From positions 1 to 20,355 of the forward strand of contig SLQC01000324.1 of the NCBI GenBank assembly GCA_007131625.1: a DNA stretch of 20,355 bases, in the 5' to 3' direction. Positions 17,301 to 20,355 of the stretch are shown in pieces. Positions within the stretch are counted from its first letter, which is position 1. The number at the start of each line of letters is the position of its first letter. The stretch is from Balneolales bacterium. Lineage in GTDB: Bacteria > Bacteroidota > Rhodothermia > Balneolales > Natronogracilivirgulaceae. The notes beneath the pieces were generated by a model. It was not told where the DNA came from. It saw nothing but the letters and a program-made list of their open reading frames with translations, and did no database searches. The translations under genes were made by a program, and so were the position numbers.

Positions 17301-17412
17301 AAACACCTTTGGAACCGGATTCGAAATCTTCAAAAAGTTGCGCGCTGGACAAAGCCGGGATGAGAAATACAAACAGCGATGCTGACAAGAGCTTATGTAG
17401 TGAAATTTTCAT
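14302..17412 (-). CDS. Secreted phospholipase D-like protein with OB, FN3 and T9SS sorting domains
   Basis: A 1036-residue exported protein. Order: signal peptide (1-24); jelly-roll-like region (about 27-170); choice-of-anchor-D-like Ig domain (about 184-283); OB-like segment LPLGTLVTVSGWVMV to about 380 and a second related segment (about 405-480); FN3 domain (about 490-585); PLD repeat 1 with HxKx4D at His698, Lys700, Asp705 and SSWN; PLD repeat 2 with His871, Lys873, Asp878 and GSHNWSASANQRNDEN; Por C-terminal sorting domain from YPNPFNP (956) to the end, closing YIYRVQLNDGQSATKTMTLIK-like. Both HKD motifs are intact, as expected for one composite active site. PLD-type enzymes cleave phosphodiesters in DNA or lipids. 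The OB-like domains favour nucleic acid. It should act outside the cell or on its surface, perhaps for nucleotide or phosphate scavenging; this is inference. Confidence 0.9.
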   Translation of the reverse strand: MKISLHKLLSASLFVFLIPALSSAQLFEDFESGSKGVYSSGTVKLGTGTWMFDDALIGTLDSDKKRGSQSARIRNGHIAMKFDTFGAGEVRFNFAHFGGDNNGRIQLQYSQDQGISWTDASDELTPSRELQLAVIDVNKNGEIRFRIITSDGTSDRVNIDHFEVTSFVEENENPRLRTEVAGNIVLSGATMDFGYVLMGRSRGKSLKLINAGQADLSIYSVRLTGNGYSLDGRVPDELEPGATADLTLVFESSGEGTQNGKFIIETNDPDKPTFETNLTGNGIDPDPIAIADARDLPLGTLVTVSGWVMVSDQFSGPIYLQDETAGIASYYDPVMRDEELGFTLEVSEGDSVVVTGPMNEFNGLLQISPNNDYDEVFYDIYPEGRRDIPPTVITLSELKSGEYEGRLVQVNNVRIFNQGQFFGDSNYSIGYETADSKIRISRHTDIPGMNIPFDEINIVGVSGHYNSGSNAYSAQLLPRDRSDFNAIGDAPFIISNAPYEVSATSSSITFYWETDRKGTSEIRYGLTGKFELGNVEDDKYKTSHNLALDDLEPATVYSIQLRSAFGDDTTRTSTHLVTTSSPEGTTQEINVYFSQNVDHRLATFEKATANYNFSDHLINRIDDANHSLKLAFYSISGTVGDNIASALLAAQDRGVAVRVIVDHGTDTDNFVNALESSDVPVIKSNFGIANRNQVGIHHNKYAIIDYSGGKPDEVWLITSSWNATDSGTSDQYQNMIEFQDVAIAGAYTREFNQKWGSNTTTPDASQALFGSRKQVVNPTTFWIGDSYVRLYFSPQGNTEAAIIDGINSAEHTVNIGMMLITRVGITNALFNRNALGVTIRGVLGQPGQQGSQIRALTEFVDLHTQTNPLLHHKYAIIDGEEAEWHGKVITGSHNWSASANQRNDENTIIIQDARIANLYIQEFAARYHQAGGKDDIITMDRESIALPSRFRVHQNYPNPFNPITRIAIELPRQSNVTFRVYDTIGRKVAEPLTNETLPAGSHYLNFDGSSLAGGVYIYRVQLNDGQSATKTMTLIK

Positions 17413-17454
17413 ATTCTAACGGAATGATTTTTTCAGTTGTTCGGATGCCATTGC

Positions 17455-17474
17455 CCTGAATACATTACTTCAGG
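17455..17474. promoter_or_regulatory. Inverted repeat in the leader of the PLD-like gene
   Basis: CCTGAA at 17455-17460 and TTCAGG at 17469-17474 are perfect reverse complements around eight bases. They lie 43-62 bases upstream of the minus-strand PLD-like gene. The repeat could be an operator or a small leader hairpin. Confidence 0.3.
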
Positions 17475-17510
17475 AAAAGACTAACGAAATACACAATCGG
17501 TCAGATGTAT

Positions 17511-17540
17511 CCAAAACCGTTCGTTTTGGTACCTTTTTTT
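17511..17540 (+). terminator. Terminator-like hairpin between divergent genes
   Basis: CCAAAAC (17511-17517) and GTTTTGG (17523-17529) form a perfect 7-bp stem with a 5-base loop, followed by TACC and a run of seven T (17534-17540). The shape fits a weak intrinsic terminator on the + strand, but no + gene ends nearby. It lies 164 bases before the metalloprotease start. Confidence 0.4.
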
Positions 17541-17616
17541 GCTTTGTGTTATTTAGTATCAGATCAGGAGAGCATTGCCTGGCAGTATTGTAAAATAATG
17601 CAAAACAACATAGCCG

Positions 17617-17648
17617 TTCGGATACTTTTTGGCAACTTGGTATATTTA
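17617..17648 (+). promoter_or_regulatory. Possible Bacteroidota-type promoter for the metalloprotease gene
   Basis: TTCG at 17617-17620 and TATATTTA at 17641-17648 resemble the -33 TTTG and -7 TAnnTTTG elements with a 20-base gap. The inferred start of transcription would leave a leader of about 50 bases before ATG 17704. Both elements have one mismatch. Confidence 0.25.
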
Positions 17649-17703
17649 CAGACTGATTTCAGTATTATTAATTCTTCCTTAGTTCCTCCTTAATTCGCAT
17701 ATC

Positions 17704-20112
17704 ATGCTGTTCTCTCGATTTATTTTGATCCTGCCATTATTACTATTTATAACCAGTTGTACCCTGTTCCGCCCAACGGTCTTCCCGGAGTCTGAAGAAG
17801 CCGATGTCCCGGAGGGAATCATTGAAGTGGGTGAACCGGAACCCGTCAGCAAATATGACGAGATTATAACCAAAGATGCAGTCTCGGAAGAAGGGATGCT
17901 TACGGTTCATATGGTAGATGAAAAGCTCTATTTTGAAATTCCTGACGACGAACTGGGGAGGGAGATACTGCTGGTGTCGCGCATTGCCAGAGCTCAGGCC
18001 GGAACCGGTTACGGTGGAGTGCGTCTCAATAACTATGTTTTACGCTGGGAAAAACAGGGAGAACGCATGCTGCTCCGCAATGTACTTTATGAATCGGTTG
18101 CCGATACATCCGCATCCATTTACAATGCAGTCCGTGCCGCAACATTTGAGCCGATTATCGCTTCTATTGAAATTGAAACCATCGGTCCCGACAGTACCTC
18201 ATCCCTGATTGAAGTGACGGACCTTTTCACCAGTGATCTCCCGGAATTTTCCCCGCGTGAGCGGTATCGCGGACGGCTGGTAGACTCGGACCGCAGCTAT
18301 ATTGATCGCGCCCGCGCTTTCCCTGACAACGTCGAGGTCTCCAATGTACTGACACTTCAATCTGACAATGTACCCACCGGAGGAAATCTGCGCTCTATCT
18401 CCATGATGATCAATCACAGTTTTTTGCGACTGCCTGAAGAACCCATGCGTCCCCGTCTTCACGATGAGCGTATCGGCTATAACTCGGTTCGCCAGGTCGA
18501 CTACAGCCGTCCGGAACACCGGGCCGAACAGCGCAGGTATATCACCCGGTGGCGTCTGGAAAAAAAGGAGCCGGAAGCCGAACTCTCCGAACCCGTCAAA
18601 CCGATCACTTTTTATGTCGATCCAGGTACGCCGAAATATTTGGTGGAGTATGTCATTCAGGGCGTAAAGGACTGGCAGCCGGCATTTGAGCAGGCTGGGT
18701 TCAAGAATGCAATTATCGGCAAGAAAGCGCCGGTTGACGACCCCGATTTCAGTATGGAGGACTCCCGCTACTCCATGGTCCGCTGGATGCCCTCGACAAC
18801 CATGAACGCATATGGCCCGCATGTGCACGATCCACGCAGCGGTGAAATCATCACCTCGTCAATCGGGATGTTTCACAATGTCCAGAATCTGCTTCGAAAC
18901 TGGTATTTTGTGCAGGGGGGAGCTGTCGATGAGCGGATGCAAAACCTTCCGATGCCCGATTCCCTGATGGGGCGGCTGATCCGGATGGTAGTGGCGCATG
19001 AAGTCGGACACACACTTGGCCTTCCGCATAATATGAAAGCCAGCGGAACGGTTCCGACCGACAGCCTTCGAAGCCCTGCGTTTACCCGGAAGTACGGCAC
19101 CACGCCTTCCATCATGGATTACGCCCGGATGAACTATATTGCACAACCCGGTGACGGCGCCTATATGTTCCCGATTGTCTCGATCTATGACAAATTTGCA
19201 ATTGAATGGGGGTATAAACCGATTCCGGAGGCTTCTTCAGCCGACGAAGAGCGGCCATGGCTCAATGAAGTCGCCCGCCGCCAGGAAGAGGAACCGATGC
19301 TTCTGTTCGGCCACCTGTCGACCATCGATCCTACACAGCAGCGTGAAGCTCTCAGTAACGATCATGTCAAAGCCACCCGGTACGGCATCGCCAACCTGGA
19401 ACGGATTATGGAGTTTATTGTGGATGCTGCCGGCAGTGACGGCGAAGACTACAACACCCTGAACGAATTGTACCAGAATGTGATACAGCAACGTGACCGG
19501 ATGCTCGGACATGTGGTTACATGGGTGGGGGGAGTTTATGGTGAGCGCAAAGTGTACGGACAGGATGGACCCGTCTACACACCGATCGACCGTGACAGGC
19601 AGCGGGAAGCTATGGATTACCTGATCGCCGAGGCGTTTCAAACGCCGGAATTCCTGCTGAATCAGGAGCTGTTGGACTTGATTCAGCCCTCCGGAGCCTC
19701 TGACAATATCTTGCGGGGACAAAGAATGATTCTCAATGGTCTGATGAGTGAAGACCGGATCAAGAGAATGGCGGAAATGGAGGTAACAAGGGATCCGGCT
19801 CGGATCTACACGGTCGATGAGATGCTGACGGATTTGCGCAACGGGATCTGGAGTGAACTGGACGATCGGGCGGTTACTATTGATTTGTACCGCCGGAATC
19901 TGCAAAGATCCTATCTCGAAATAGTGGAAATCCGGCTGGGAGGACTCTTTTTCCGGACATCAGGAGAATCAACATCCATGATGCGTGGACATTTGCGCAC
20001 ACTTTCCGATGAGGTGGAAAACGCCATTCCGAGAACGACTGACAACCCGACCAAATATCATCTTCAGGATGTGGCGGACCGGATCAGGGATATTCTGGAA
20101 GGAAGCGGGTGA
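17704..20112 (+). CDS. Zinc-dependent metalloprotease lipoprotein (DUF5117/DUF4953 family)
   Basis: An 802-residue exported protein whose N-terminus (MLFSRFILILPLLLFITSC) is a lipoprotein signal with lipidated Cys19. The N-terminal half matches the DUF5118/DUF5117 type region of this Bacteroidota family. The catalytic motif is HEVGHTLGLPH: His432, Glu433, His436 and His442. This is the metzincin zinc signature, and the Met-turn follows as SIMDYARMNY (Met471). The C-terminal part (about 500-802) is the DUF4953-like segment with no known function. It should act as an envelope-anchored peptidase; its substrates are unknown. It is divergent from the PLD-like gene, with 291 bases between the starts. 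Its stop codon lies only 21 bases before the apparent left end of an IS1380-type element, so the insertion just missed the gene. Confidence 0.93.
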   Translation: MLFSRFILILPLLLFITSCTLFRPTVFPESEEADVPEGIIEVGEPEPVSKYDEIITKDAVSEEGMLTVHMVDEKLYFEIPDDELGREILLVSRIARAQAGTGYGGVRLNNYVLRWEKQGERMLLRNVLYESVADTSASIYNAVRAATFEPIIASIEIETIGPDSTSSLIEVTDLFTSDLPEFSPRERYRGRLVDSDRSYIDRARAFPDNVEVSNVLTLQSDNVPTGGNLRSISMMINHSFLRLPEEPMRPRLHDERIGYNSVRQVDYSRPEHRAEQRRYITRWRLEKKEPEAELSEPVKPITFYVDPGTPKYLVEYVIQGVKDWQPAFEQAGFKNAIIGKKAPVDDPDFSMEDSRYSMVRWMPSTTMNAYGPHVHDPRSGEIITSSIGMFHNVQNLLRNWYFVQGGAVDERMQNLPMPDSLMGRLIRMVVAHEVGHTLGLPHNMKASGTVPTDSLRSPAFTRKYGTTPSIMDYARMNYIAQPGDGAYMFPIVSIYDKFAIEWGYKPIPEASSADEERPWLNEVARRQEEEPMLLFGHLSTIDPTQQREALSNDHVKATRYGIANLERIMEFIVDAAGSDGEDYNTLNELYQNVIQQRDRMLGHVVTWVGGVYGERKVYGQDGPVYTPIDRDRQREAMDYLIAEAFQTPEFLLNQELLDLIQPSGASDNILRGQRMILNGLMSEDRIKRMAEMEVTRDPARIYTVDEMLTDLRNGIWSELDDRAVTIDLYRRNLQRSYLEIVEIRLGGLFFRTSGESTSMMRGHLRTLSDEVENAIPRTTDNPTKYHLQDVADRIRDILEGSG

Positions 20113-20165
20113 CGGGCAAAACGGTTAGTATAACCTAAATTGAGCGATTTTGCGGAAAAAAATAA

Positions 20166-20260
20166 GAAGATAGCTTGTGCATCTTCCTGATAATGCGTAA
20201 TTTACAAGATATATAATCAAACAACAAAACATCGCCATTCAGGTGCACAAGACTATCTTC
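20166..20260. repeat. Long imperfect inverted repeat ahead of the transposase start
   Basis: Bases 20166-20184 can pair with 20241-20260 to give 19 pairs, including one G-U pair, with a single bulged A at 20252 and a 56-base loop. The right arm ends one base before the transposase ATG. A TATAAT at 20212-20217 lies in the loop. A transcript entering from outside would fold over the start, whereas one starting inside the loop would not. Confidence 0.7.
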
Positions 20261-20261
20261 C

Positions 20262-20355
20262 ATGGCTAACAAAATAACAAAAATCAGTATTACAAACGAC
20301 AAAATTTCCGGACGTGGGGGCCTGTCTTTATTTCTTCGTTACGTTGAACAGATCG
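20262..20355 (+). CDS. IS1380-type transposase, N-terminal fragment
   Basis: Only the first 31 residues are present before the window ends. They include KISITNDKISGRGGLSLFLR, which has the T-x-x-K-[LI]-[ST]-GRGGL-x-LF-x-RY pattern found at the N-terminus of IS1380-family DDE transposases. The ATG at 20262 directly follows the right arm of a long inverted repeat. No catalytic residues are visible, so activity cannot be judged. No Shine-Dalgarno sequence is seen. The frame is open to the edge. Confidence 0.72.
   Translation, partial: MANKITKISITNDKISGRGGLSLFLRYVEQI

Larger units (their letters stand above)
20134..20355 (+). mobile_element. Left end of an IS1380-type insertion sequence (cut by window edge)
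   Basis: A transposase frame of IS1380 type begins at 20262, and the DNA before it carries no other gene. The sequence CCTAAATTGAGCGATTTTGC starting at 20134 begins with CC, as is usual for this family's terminal repeats, so I place the left end there; the preceding ATAA (20130-20133) could be one copy of a 4-bp target duplication. The right end is outside the window, so the boundary and the duplication cannot be confirmed. Confidence 0.6.

Noticed and set aside
18199..19905. Two long minus-strand frames (209 and 222 codons) inside the metalloprotease gene
   Set aside because: They lie opposite a gene with an intact signal peptide, zinc motif and Met-turn, and neither resembles a known protein.
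1..20355. CRISPR array, tRNA, rRNA, phage or dedicated defence system
   Set aside because: No regularly spaced long repeats with unique spacers, no cloverleaf-like sequence and no phage or defence gene sets were seen on either strand.

Overview
The window looks like a chromosomal segment of a Bacteroidota-type bacterium, most likely from the Balneolales/Rhodothermia side of the group. The reasons are a secreted protein with a type IX secretion (Por) C-terminal sorting domain beginning YPNPFNP, several lipoprotein signal peptides, a DUF3098-like membrane protein, genes mostly without strong Shine-Dalgarno sequences, and an IS1380-type element at the right edge. The taxon is inferred from gene content, not from a marker gene.

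Region 1 (1-2070): a polyamine cluster on the + strand. It holds speD (class 1B AdoMet decarboxylase), a pyruvoyl-dependent arginine decarboxylase, and speE (aminopropyltransferase). A tandem 18-bp-period repeat precedes speE. A frame open from the left edge to position 211 may be the tail of an unknown membrane protein. Region 2 (2157-5301): an Omp85/BamA-like outer-membrane protein on +, converging with an ExuT-like MFS transporter on -. Region 3 (5302-7794): a 634-bp AT-rich divergent spacer, a DUF6807 (PmoA-family) lipoprotein, and an orphan corrinoid-binding protein with no methyltransferase nearby. Region 4 (7846-10510): aguB (N-carbamoylputrescine amidase) on -, divergent from an amidohydrolase-type lipoprotein on +. 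aguB belongs functionally with the polyamine cluster. The step between the two, agmatine deiminase, is not in the window.

Region 5 (10880-13352): a tight + strand group of DUF3098-like protein, DUF92 membrane protein (TTG start overlapping the upstream stop) and a glutamate/aspartate-type DAACS symporter. Region 6 (13468-17412, - strand): a shrunken remnant of a lamin-tail/CotH protein, and a 1036-aa secreted multidomain protein with two intact HKD phospholipase D motifs, OB-like domains, FN3 and a T9SS tail, probably an extracellular nuclease or phosphodiesterase. Region 7 (17704-20112): a large zinc-metalloprotease lipoprotein of the DUF5117/DUF4953 family. Only 21 bp after its stop, the left end of an IS1380-type element appears to begin. 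Its transposase is cut by the window edge, and its start codon lies beside a long imperfect inverted repeat that could shut off translation of read-through transcripts.

In overall role the window mixes central polyamine synthesis with cell-envelope and scavenging functions (outer-membrane protein, lipoprotein hydrolases, secreted nuclease-like protein, protease, acidic amino acid and sugar-acid uptake). No rRNA, tRNA, CRISPR array or phage genes were seen. The most unusual items are the double-HKD T9SS protein, the internally deleted CotH remnant, the orphan corrinoid protein and the hairpin-guarded IS start.
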